From: Agromyces sp. SYSU T00194 | GTDB taxonomy: Bacteria; Actinomycetota; Actinomycetes; Actinomycetales; Microbacteriaceae | DNA: 64,000 nt | Direction: 5' to 3' | NCBI RefSeq assembly: GCF_040496035.1 | Contig: NZ_JBEPJZ010000002.1 | Location: forward strand, 62,001 to 126,000 | Part shown: in pieces, positions 56,538 to 63,280 of the stretch | How the letters are laid out: every line of letters begins with the position of its first letter | How positions within the stretch are numbered: position 1 is the stretch's first letter | Program-made: the position numbers and the translations under genes | Notes under the pieces: generated by a model | What the model saw: the letters and a program-made list of their open reading frames with translations, nothing else | Told to the model about the DNA's origin: nothing | The model's database searches: none

Positions 56538-56543
56538 TAGACT
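56538..56543 (+). promoter_or_regulatory. -10 box TAGACT of the leaderless nrdR promoter
   Basis: TAGACT is followed by seven bases and the ATG of nrdR. There is no ribosome-binding site. It lies nine bases after the hisD stop. Confidence 0.55.
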
Positions 56544-56550
56544 GGCGATC

Positions 56551-57024
56551 ATGTTCTGCCCGTTCTGCCGTCATCCCGACTCGCGCGTGATCGACTCCCG
56601 CACCACCGACGACGGGCTGTCGATCCGTCGCCGCCGCCAGTGCCCCAACTGCGGCCGCCGGTTCAGCACGACCGAGACCGCGAGCCTCGTCGTCATCAAG
56701 CGCTCCGGCGTCGTCGAGCCGTTCAGTCGCGACAAGGTCGTCACGGGCGTGAAGAAGGCCTGCCAGGGCCGCCCGGTCACGGAGTCCGACCTCGCCGTGC
56801 TCGCGCAGAAGGTCGAGGAGACGATCCGCTCGACGGGCGCGTCGCAGATCGAGGCGAACGACATCGGGCTCGCGATCCTCGCGCCGCTGCGCGACCTCGA
56901 CGAGGTGGCGTACCTGCGCTTCGCGAGCGTGTACCAGGCGTTCGAGTCGCTCGACGACTTCGAGTCGGCGATCGCGCAGCTGCGCGCCGAGCACGGGCGC
57001 CTGCCCGCGCGCTCGGCGGAGTAG
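56551..57024 (+). CDS. nrdR: Ribonucleotide reductase repressor NrdR
   Basis: A 157-residue protein. The zinc ribbon has C3, C6, C31 and C34 ([17 protein letters not shown] and CPNCGRRF), and the ATP-cone follows with [20 protein letters not shown]. It senses ATP/dATP and represses ribonucleotide reductase genes. TAGACT lies seven bases before ATG 56551, giving a leaderless transcript. It stands between hisD and pyrD without an obvious functional link. No NrdR box was recognised within this window. Confidence 0.96.
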   Translation: MFCPFCRHPDSRVIDSRTTDDGLSIRRRRQCPNCGRRFSTTETASLVVIKRSGVVEPFSRDKVVTGVKKACQGRPVTESDLAVLAQKVEETIRSTGASQIEANDIGLAILAPLRDLDEVAYLRFASVYQAFESLDDFESAIAQLRAEHGRLPARSAE

Positions 57025-57050
57025 GCCCGCCCCGATATCCTGTCCGAGGC

Positions 57051-58088
57051 ATGTATCGCATCCTCTTCTCCCTCGTCCTCAGCCGGCTCGACCCGGAGCG
57101 TGCGCATCACCTCGCCTTCGCGGTGATCCGGCGCCTGCCGTGGCTCGGCCTCGGCCGGCTCGTCGCGGCGTTCACCCGCCCCGCGCCGGAACTCGCCGTG
57201 CAGGCGCTCGGGCGCACCTTCCCGTCGCCGTTCGGCATCGCCGCGGGATTCGACAAGGACGGCCTCGGCATCGTCGGCCTCGGCCAGCTGGGGTTCGGGC
57301 ACGTCGAGGTCGGCACCCTCACGGCGCTCGCGCAGCCGGGCAACCCGAAGCCGCGCCTGTTCCGCCTCGTGCCCGACCGCGCGGTAATCAACCGCATGGG
57401 GTTCAACAACGGGGGAGCGGATGCGGCGGCGCTGCGCATCGCGCAGCTGCGGCGCCGCCGGGCGCCGATGCCGGTGCTCGGCGTGAACATCGGCAAGAGC
57501 CGGGTGACCGCCGTGGAGGACGCGATCGGCGACTACCGGCGCAGCGCGCGCGTGCTCGCGCCGCTCGCCGACTACCTCGTGGTGAACGTCAGCTCGCCGA
57601 ACACGCCGGGCCTGCGCGGGCTCCAGGAGCTCGAGTCCCTCGAGCCGCTGCTCGCCGCCGTGCGCGACGAGTGCGGGTCGACGCCGCTGCTGGTCAAGAT
57701 CGCGCCCGACCTCACCGACGAGCAGGCCCGGCGCATCGCCCGCCTCGCCGTCGACATGGGCCTCGCCGGCATCATCGCGACGAACACGACGATCTCCCGG
57801 GAAGGACTGAGCTCACCGGCATCCGTCGTCGAGGCGGCCGGGGCCGGCGGGCTGTCCGGCGCGCCGCTCGCGGCCCGCTCGCTCGAGGTGCTCCGCCGCA
57901 TCCGCGAGGTCGTGCCGCCCGAGCTGTGCGTGATCTCGGTCGGCGGGGTCGAGACCGCCGCCGACGTGCAGGAGCGGCTGGACGCCGGGGCCGACCTCGT
58001 GCAGGGCTACACCGGGTTCCTCTACCGGGGCCCGCTCTGGGCGGCATCGATCAACCGGGGGCTCGCGCAGCTGCGCCGCGGGCGCTGA
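57051..58088 (+). CDS. pyrD: Dihydroorotate dehydrogenase, class 2 (quinone)
   Basis: A 345-residue FMN flavoprotein. The N-terminal extension (MYRILFSLVLSRLDPERAHH) that docks at the membrane marks class 2. Core motifs are FGIAAGFDKDG, EVGTLTALAQPGNPKPRLFR, NRMGFNNGG, VVNVSSPNTPGLRGLQ with the catalytic serine, and VISVGGVETAADVQERLDAG. It oxidises dihydroorotate to orotate in pyrimidine synthesis and passes electrons to menaquinone. ATG 57051 lies 26 bases after nrdR. Confidence 0.96.
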   Translation: MYRILFSLVLSRLDPERAHHLAFAVIRRLPWLGLGRLVAAFTRPAPELAVQALGRTFPSPFGIAAGFDKDGLGIVGLGQLGFGHVEVGTLTALAQPGNPKPRLFRLVPDRAVINRMGFNNGGADAAALRIAQLRRRRAPMPVLGVNIGKSRVTAVEDAIGDYRRSARVLAPLADYLVVNVSSPNTPGLRGLQELESLEPLLAAVRDECGSTPLLVKIAPDLTDEQARRIARLAVDMGLAGIIATNTTISREGLSSPASVVEAAGAGGLSGAPLAARSLEVLRRIREVVPPELCVISVGGVETAADVQERLDAGADLVQGYTGFLYRGPLWAASINRGLAQLRRGR

Positions 58089-58102
58089 CGCACCCGCCGG
58101 AC

Positions 58103-58149
58103 CAGGTCGAGCCCGTCAGCGCAGGTCGCACCCGTCAGAGCAGGTCGAG
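58103..58149. repeat. 19-bp imperfect tandem repeat at the end of the APP1-like gene
   Basis: CAGGTCG recurs at 58103, 58122 and 58141 with a 19-base period, each followed by a variant of AGCCCGTCAG. The last full unit and the partial third cover the 3' end of the gene on the minus strand, so the TGA stop (58137-58135) comes from the repeated CGTCAG. This looks like local duplication by slippage. Confidence 0.6.
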
Positions 58150-59181
58150 CTGCTCCATGCGGGCGACGATCTCGGCGCCGTCGTTGGCGGAGATCCAGGG
58201 CGCGCTGACCCCGTGCAGCTCGGCACGCGAGCGCCCGCCGGCGAGCACCGCCTCGCCCGCGGAGAGCTGGCGGATCGCGATGGCCGCCACGCGCTCCGGA
58301 TGCTCCGCGGCGAACTCGCCGTAGATCTCCTCGTCGTGCTGGCCGTCGTCGCCGATGAGCACCCAGCGGATGTCGGGGAACTCCTCCGCGAGGCGCCGGA
58401 GGTTGTCCTCCTTGTGGATGCGGCCGCTGCGGAAGAGGCGGTCGTGCGTGGGCCCCCAGTCGGTGAGGAGCAGCGGCCCCGCGGGGTACAGGTTGCGCGA
58501 GAGGAACCGGGTGAGGGTCGGCGCGACGTTCCACGCGCCCGTGCTGAGGTAGATGACCGGGGCGTCCGGGTGCGCACGCGAGAGTCGCTCGAGGAGCACC
58601 GCCATGCCGGGGGTGGGCATGCGCGCGTGCTCGTCGAGCACGAACGTGTTCCAGGCCGCGAGCATGGGGCGGGGCAGCGCCGTGACCATGACCGTGTCGT
58701 CGACGTCGGAGATGATGCCGAAGCGGGTGCCCGGTGCGATCACGTCGATGGGCGCGCGCTGGTCGACCCCGCCGTCGGTCGACAGCACCGCCTCGTGCCG
58801 CCCCGGCTCGAGCGACACCGGAACGGTCGCGTCGACCACGCCGCCGCGGTCGGCGACGACCTCCATCTCCTGCCCGCCGATGCGGATGCGCACCGCGACG
58901 TCGCCGACGGGCACGCTGGTGAAGCTGCGCCAGCCGCGGATGCCCTGCTCGCGACGCGCGCGCGTGCGCGCGCTGCCGCGCGCGTCGGTCGGCTTGCTGA
59001 GCAGCACGCGGCAGAGGATGCGCACCCACTCGACCGATCCGTACCCGGCATAGGGCACGATCGTCGGCACGTGGCCGCGGCGCCGTGCGGACCGCTCGCG
59101 GATGCCGTGGAACCAGTCCTCGATCCGTGCGGCCCGGTGCACGCGCGCCACGCGCTGGCCGGAAGCAGGGGTCGGGCGCAT
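58135..59181 (-). CDS. APP1-like phosphatase-domain protein (DUF2183)
   Basis: A 348-residue protein. The C-terminal part has GIISDVDDTVMVT, a HAD-like D-x-D-x-T phosphatase motif, then VIYLSTGAWNVAPTLTRFL, LLTDWGPTHDRLFRSG and RWVLIGDDGQHDEEIYGEFA, which match the catalytic domain of yeast phosphatidate phosphatase App1. The N-terminal half contains a beta-rich region. Bacterial members are uncharacterised; phosphatidate hydrolysis is only a possibility. ATG 59181 begins the family-like part. No signal peptide or membrane helix is evident. Divergent from a TetR gene. Confidence 0.87.
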   Translation of the reverse strand: MRPTPASGQRVARVHRAARIEDWFHGIRERSARRRGHVPTIVPYAGYGSVEWVRILCRVLLSKPTDARGSARTRARREQGIRGWRSFTSVPVGDVAVRIRIGGQEMEVVADRGGVVDATVPVSLEPGRHEAVLSTDGGVDQRAPIDVIAPGTRFGIISDVDDTVMVTALPRPMLAAWNTFVLDEHARMPTPGMAVLLERLSRAHPDAPVIYLSTGAWNVAPTLTRFLSRNLYPAGPLLLTDWGPTHDRLFRSGRIHKEDNLRRLAEEFPDIRWVLIGDDGQHDEEIYGEFAAEHPERVAAIAIRQLSAGEAVLAGGRSRAELHGVSAPWISANDGAEIVARMEQLDLL

Positions 59182-59243
59182 TCGTCCAGTCTCGCACGAC
59201 GGGCACCTCCGACGGGCGGGGGTGTGGTGAGCCTCCACCGCCT

Positions 59244-59265
59244 CCCCGCAAACGGGGGGTAGACT
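59244..59265 (+). promoter_or_regulatory. Promoter of the TetR gene with a small inverted repeat
   Basis: CCCCG-CAAA-CGGGG (59244-59257) directly precedes TAGACT (59260-59265), a -10 box 24 bases ahead of GTG 59290. The inverted repeat in the spacer position could be a self-operator of the TetR protein. It is short, so this is tentative. Confidence 0.4.
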
Positions 59266-59289
59266 CGGCACCTCAGTCAGGGAGGTAAC

Positions 59290-59961
59290 GTGCCGACAGG
59301 TGACCTGCTCCGCGGAACCGGCGGAGCGCCGACGGCGATCCGGGTGACCCCGGCCCAGCAACGAGCGGAGCGCCGTCTCGACGCGCTCCTCGACACGGCC
59401 GCGGAGATCGTCGACGACCTGGGTCCGGAGCTCATCACGACCGCGCAGGTCGCCGAGCGCTCGGGGGCGTCGATCGGCACCGTGTATCGCTACTTCCCCG
59501 ATCGGCTCGCCGTGCTCCGGGCGCTGCGCGAACGGTGCGTGCACCGCTTCCGCGACCGGCTCGCCGCGGCCATCGCCGAGGATGAGGTCACCGACCCGTG
59601 GCACGTCGTGGAGCACAGCGTGCTCGTCGCGGCGTCGTGCTACCGCGAGGAGCCCGGGTTCCGCGTCGTCCGCGTCGTCGAGCGCGACCGCGTGGTCGGC
59701 GACGACGGCGTGCTCGCTGCGGCGTTCGCGGACGACCTCGCCGCGTTCGTGCAGGAGCACTTCGGGCTGCCGGAGGACAGCGCGCTGCGCCGGCGGTTCG
59801 ACGTGGCCGTCGAGGTCGCCGACGCGCTGCTCGCGCGCGCGTTCGCGGCCGACGTGCGCGGCGACGACTGGTACGTCGACGAGTGCCTGGCGATCCTCCG
59901 TGCGTACCTCGGCGACTCGATCTCGCTCGATGCGGAATTCGAGGCGGCGCCGGTCGGTTGA
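59290..59961 (+). CDS. TetR-family transcriptional regulator
   Basis: A 223-residue protein. The N-terminal helix-turn-helix reads LLDTAAEIVDDLGPELITTA followed by VAERSGASIGTVYRYFPDRL, the standard TetR recognition pattern ending in Y-R-Y-F. The C-terminal helical part should bind a ligand; it is not recognisable. It lies directly upstream of the OpuC transporter genes on the same strand and divergent from the APP1-like gene, so either could be its target. GGAGG lies four bases before GTG 59290. Confidence 0.88.
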   Translation: MPTGDLLRGTGGAPTAIRVTPAQQRAERRLDALLDTAAEIVDDLGPELITTAQVAERSGASIGTVYRYFPDRLAVLRALRERCVHRFRDRLAAAIAEDEVTDPWHVVEHSVLVAASCYREEPGFRVVRVVERDRVVGDDGVLAAAFADDLAAFVQEHFGLPEDSALRRRFDVAVEVADALLARAFAADVRGDDWYVDECLAILRAYLGDSISLDAEFEAAPVG

Positions 59962-59998
59962 GCCCGGGGAACGTCACCGCTTCGTCATGCGTCCGCGA

Positions 59999-60013
59999 CC
60001 CCGACGGTCGGGG
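59999..60013 (+). terminator. Hairpin after the TetR gene
   Basis: CCCCGA-CGG-TCGGGG, 38 bases after the stop, is a tight six-pair stem. No T-tract follows. It may end the TetR transcript before the opuC promoter. Confidence 0.45.
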
Positions 60014-60021
60014 GTGCTCCG

Positions 60022-60027
60022 TAGGGT
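60022..60027 (+). promoter_or_regulatory. -10 box TAGGGT, probable opuC promoter
   Basis: TAGGGT lies in the 166-bp gap between the TetR gene and the transporter operon. It would give a leader of about 95 bases. A -35 element is not clear. Confidence 0.35.
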
Positions 60028-60097
60028 GACTGCAGTACCGGAGCCGGGTGCATCCGATCTTGCGTGTCGCTCCGAATGATGTTCAGGTGGAACACGG

Positions 60098-60113
60098 CCG
60101 GGCGGGCGCCCGG
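60098..60113 (+). promoter_or_regulatory. Hairpin next to the opuCA ribosome-binding site
   Basis: CCGGGC and GCCCGG enclose GGGC, and the Shine-Dalgarno-like GGGGAGGG starts at the next base (60114). The G-rich region can pair in more than one way, so the fold might hide or expose the ribosome site. Only a pattern, not shown to act. Confidence 0.3.
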
Positions 60114-60127
60114 GGGGAGGGCCCGAC

Positions 60128-60943
60128 ATGGTGATCGAGTTCCGAGGGGTGTCGAAGCGCTTCGACGACGGCACGCTGGCCGTCGCGGACGTCGACATCG
60201 TGATGCCGCCGCACAAGACGACCGTCCTGGTCGGCTCGTCCGGGTCGGGCAAGACGACGCTGCTGCGCATGATCAACCGCATGGTCGACCCGACCGACGG
60301 GCAGGTGCTCATCGACGACCAGGACGTCGCCCTGAGCGATCCCGTGCGCCTCCGGCGCGGCATCGGGTACGTCATGCAGAACTCCGGACTGCTGCCGCAC
60401 CGGAAGGTGATCGACAACGTCGCCACCGTGCCCCTGCTGCGCGGCACGCCACGGCGCGAGGCGCGCGCGCACGCGCTCGAGCTGCTCGACACGGTGGGCC
60501 TCGACCGGTCGCTCGCCGATCGCTATCCGGGCCAGCTCTCCGGCGGCCAGCAGCAGCGCGTGGGCGTCGCCCGCGGGCTCGCGGTCGACCCGAACATCCT
60601 GCTGATGGACGAGCCGTTCGGCGCGGTCGACCCGATCGTGCGCGCCGAGCTCCAGCAGGAGCTCCTGCGGCTCCAGCGCGACCTCGGCAAGACGGTCGTG
60701 TTCGTCACCCACGACATCGACGAGGCGTTCCTGCTGGGCGACCAGGTGGTCATCCTGAAGACCGGCGGCGAGATCGTGCAGAGCGGCACCCCGGCCGAGA
60801 TCCTCGCGCACCCCGCGGACGCGTTCGTGGCGGGCTTCGTCGGCGCCGACCGCGGCAAGCGCGCGCTGCACGTGACCGAGGTCGACGGCCGGCAGGTGGT
60901 CGTCGACGACGACGGCCGTCCGGCCGGGGTGCTCGCTTCGTGA
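60128..60943 (+). CDS. opuCA: Osmoprotectant ABC transporter ATP-binding protein (OpuCA-like)
   Basis: A 271-residue ATPase with Walker A VGSSGSGKTTLLRMIN, the signature LSGGQQQRVGVARGLAVDPN, Walker B LLMDEPFGAVDPIVRAELQ and the switch histidine in VFVTHDIDEAF. The sequence is that of the glycine betaine/carnitine/choline branch. Typical OpuCA proteins are about 100 residues longer and end in paired CBS domains; here only a short piece (VDGRQVVVDDDGRPAGVLAS) resembling one CBS edge remains. It opens a four-gene operon, its stop overlapping the next start by GTGA. A GGGGGGAGGG site precedes ATG 60128. Confidence 0.93.
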   Translation: MVIEFRGVSKRFDDGTLAVADVDIVMPPHKTTVLVGSSGSGKTTLLRMINRMVDPTDGQVLIDDQDVALSDPVRLRRGIGYVMQNSGLLPHRKVIDNVATVPLLRGTPRREARAHALELLDTVGLDRSLADRYPGQLSGGQQQRVGVARGLAVDPNILLMDEPFGAVDPIVRAELQQELLRLQRDLGKTVVFVTHDIDEAFLLGDQVVILKTGGEIVQSGTPAEILAHPADAFVAGFVGADRGKRALHVTEVDGRQVVVDDDGRPAGVLAS

Positions 60944-61623
60944 GCTGGATCCTCGCGAACCTCGACCTGATCGGGGAGCTCGCCCTCGTCCACCTGCGCC
61001 TCGCGGTGCCGCCGATCGTGCTCGCGTTCCTGATGAGCGTGCCGATCGGCTGGGTCGCCTGGCGCTACGCGTGGTCGCGCGGGGTGCTGCTCAGCGTGAT
61101 CGGGCTCATCTACGCGATTCCGTCGCTGCCGCTGTTCGTCGCGCTGCCCGCCATCCTCGGCACCTCGCGCCGGAGCGAACTCAACGTCGTCATCGCGCTC
61201 ACGCTCTACGGCATCGCGCTCATGGTGCGCTCGGCGGCCGACGGCTTCGGCGGCGTCGACCGCGACATCCGCCAGTCGGCGACCGGCGTCGGATTCTCGG
61301 CCTGGCGCCGGTTCTGGCAGGTCGAGCTCCCGCTGGCCGGACCGGTGCTGCTCGCCGGGCTCCGCGTGGTGGCGGTCAGCACGGTCAGCCTGGTCACGGT
61401 CGGGGCGGTGATCGGGGTGCAGAGCCTCGGCAGCCTGTTCACCGACGGCTTCCAGCGCGGCATCCAGGCGGAGATCTGGGCCGGAATCCTCGCGACCATG
61501 CTCCTGGCGTTCGCGATCGACGGCCTGCTGGTCGTCGCGGGGCGGCTCGTCATGCCGTGGACCCGCGCGGGCGCCCGTTCGGCGGGTACGCGACGCACCG
61601 GCCGGAAGGCGGTGGCCGCATGA
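60940..61623 (+). CDS. opuCB: Osmoprotectant ABC transporter permease 1
   Basis: A 227-residue permease with about five or six membrane helices. It has YAIPSLPLFVALPAIL and the EAA-like loop RDIRQSATGVGFSAWRRFWQ followed by VELPLAGPVLLAGLRVVAVS, which contacts the ATPase. It forms the channel with the second permease for uptake of a quaternary amine such as glycine betaine. GTG 60940 overlaps the ATPase stop and ATGA joins it to the next gene. The C-terminus is basic. Which permease is B or D is a convention. Confidence 0.9.
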   Translation: MSWILANLDLIGELALVHLRLAVPPIVLAFLMSVPIGWVAWRYAWSRGVLLSVIGLIYAIPSLPLFVALPAILGTSRRSELNVVIALTLYGIALMVRSAADGFGGVDRDIRQSATGVGFSAWRRFWQVELPLAGPVLLAGLRVVAVSTVSLVTVGAVIGVQSLGSLFTDGFQRGIQAEIWAGILATMLLAFAIDGLLVVAGRLVMPWTRAGARSAGTRRTGRKAVAA

Positions 61624-62360
61624 ACCTGTTCGCCGAGGCGTTCGCGTGGCTGCTCGACCCCGCCAACTGGGAGGGGCCGTCGGGCATCGGCGTGCTGCTG
61701 GCGCAGCACGTGGTCATCACGTTCGGCGTCGTGGCCATCGCGTGCGGCATCGGCATCCCGCTCGGCATGCTCGTCGGGCACACGGGTCGCGGCCGCGAGG
61801 TCGTGGTGACGCTCTCGGGCGGCCTGCGCGCACTGCCCTCGCTCGGCGTGCTCACGCTCGTGGCGCTCTGGCTCGGCATCGGCGTCGCCGGCCCGGCGGT
61901 CGCGCTCGTGGTGCTCGCCGTGCCGTCGGTGCTCGCCGGCACCTACTCGGCCATCGAGGCGGTCGACCGGCGCACGGTCGACGCCGCCCGCGGCATGGGC
62001 ATGACGGAGCGCCAGATCATCCTCGGGGTCGAGACGCCGATCGGCCTGCCCACGCTCATCGGCGGCGTCCGCACCGCGGTGCTGCAGGTGGTGGCGACCG
62101 CCACGCTCGCGGCGTACGTCGGTGCCGGCGGGCTCGGCAGCATCCTCTTCCTGGGGCTGAAGACGGGCGACTACACGCTCATGCTCGCGTCCTCCATGCT
62201 CGTGATCGCGCTCGCGCTCGTCCTCGACGGCGTGTTCGCGCTCCTCCAGCGGATCGTGGTCCCCGCCGGCGTGCGGGCGACGCGTTCCGACGATCTTCGC
62301 GGCCGGTCGACCCGGCGGGCCGCGACCACGGGGCAACCCGCAACCGAAGGGAACACCTGA
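61620..62360 (+). CDS. opuCD: Osmoprotectant ABC transporter permease 2
   Basis: A 246-residue permease with about six membrane helices. It contains GLRALPSLGVLTLVALWLGI and the EAA-like VDAARGMGMTERQIILGVET followed by PIGLPTLIGGVRTAVLQVVA, matching the partner permease. The two differ enough to be a heterodimer. ATG 61620 overlaps the previous stop by ATGA; its own TGA shares one base with the ATG of the binding-protein gene. Confidence 0.9.
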   Translation: MNLFAEAFAWLLDPANWEGPSGIGVLLAQHVVITFGVVAIACGIGIPLGMLVGHTGRGREVVVTLSGGLRALPSLGVLTLVALWLGIGVAGPAVALVVLAVPSVLAGTYSAIEAVDRRTVDAARGMGMTERQIILGVETPIGLPTLIGGVRTAVLQVVATATLAAYVGAGGLGSILFLGLKTGDYTLMLASSMLVIALALVLDGVFALLQRIVVPAGVRATRSDDLRGRSTRRAATTGQPATEGNT

Positions 62361-63280
62361 TGCATCACACCGCACCACGACGGCTCGCACTCGCGGCGGT
62401 CGCGCTCGGCGCGACCGTGGCACTCGCGGCCTGCGGCACGAGCGAATCGGTCGACGGGGGCGACGCCTCCGCCGACGCATCCGGACCGCTCGTCGTCGGC
62501 TCGCAGGACTACTACTCGAACGAGATCATCGCGGAGATCTACGCGCAGGCGCTCGAGGCCAACGGCTTCGAGGTCGAGCGCGAGTTCCGCATCGGCCAGC
62601 GCGAGGTCTACATCCCCGAGATCGAGTCGGGGGCGATCGACGTGTTCCCCGAGTACACGGGGAACCTGCTGCAGTACTACGTGCCCGACACGACCGCGAC
62701 CACGAGCGACGACGTGTACGCCGAGCTCACCACTGCGCTGCCCGAGGGCCTCAGCGTGCTCGACCAGGCGCCGGCCACCGACCAGGACTCCTACAACGTC
62801 ACGCAGGCGTTCTCCGACGAGTTCGGCGTGACCAGCCTCGCCGACCTCGCCGACGTGCCCGAGGACCTCACGCTCGGCGGCAACTCCGAGCTCGAGACGC
62901 GCCCGTACGGCCCGGACGGCCTCGCCGAGGTCTACGGCGTCGAGGTCGGGTTCACCGCCATCGAGGACAGCGGCGGCCCGCTCACCCTCAAGGCGCTGGA
63001 GGACGACGACGTGCAGCTCGTGAACATCTTCAGCGCGAACCCGGCGATCGCGACCAGCGCACTGGTCACCCTCGAGGACCCGGAGGGCCTGTTCCTGGCC
63101 TCGAACGTCGTGCCGGTCGTGAGCGACCGGGTCGACGCGGAGGCCGCCGACGTGATCGACGCGGTGAGCGCCGCGCTGACCGCAGAGGACCTCGTCGCGC
63201 TGAACGCCCAGAGCGTCGACGAGCAGCTGTCGGCGAGCGACATCGCCGCCGGCTGGCTCGAGGAGCAGGGCCTCTTCTAG
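62360..63280 (+). CDS. opuCC: Osmoprotectant-binding lipoprotein (OpuCC-like)
   Basis: A 306-residue lipoprotein. A signal peptide with the lipobox ALAAC (lipidated C25) is processed by lipoprotein signal peptidase. The mature part has VVGSQDYYSNEIIAEIYAQA, IESGAIDVFPEYTGNLLQYY and NFSAN-type segments of the OpuC family, in which aromatic residues cage the trimethylammonium group. It catches the substrate outside the membrane and delivers it to the two permeases. It is the last gene of the operon. A hairpin inside the convergent dedA gene probably ends the transcript. Confidence 0.92.
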   Translation: MHHTAPRRLALAAVALGATVALAACGTSESVDGGDASADASGPLVVGSQDYYSNEIIAEIYAQALEANGFEVEREFRIGQREVYIPEIESGAIDVFPEYTGNLLQYYVPDTTATTSDDVYAELTTALPEGLSVLDQAPATDQDSYNVTQAFSDEFGVTSLADLADVPEDLTLGGNSELETRPYGPDGLAEVYGVEVGFTAIEDSGGPLTLKALEDDDVQLVNIFSANPAIATSALVTLEDPEGLFLASNVVPVVSDRVDAEAADVIDAVSAALTAEDLVALNAQSVDEQLSASDIAAGWLEEQGLF

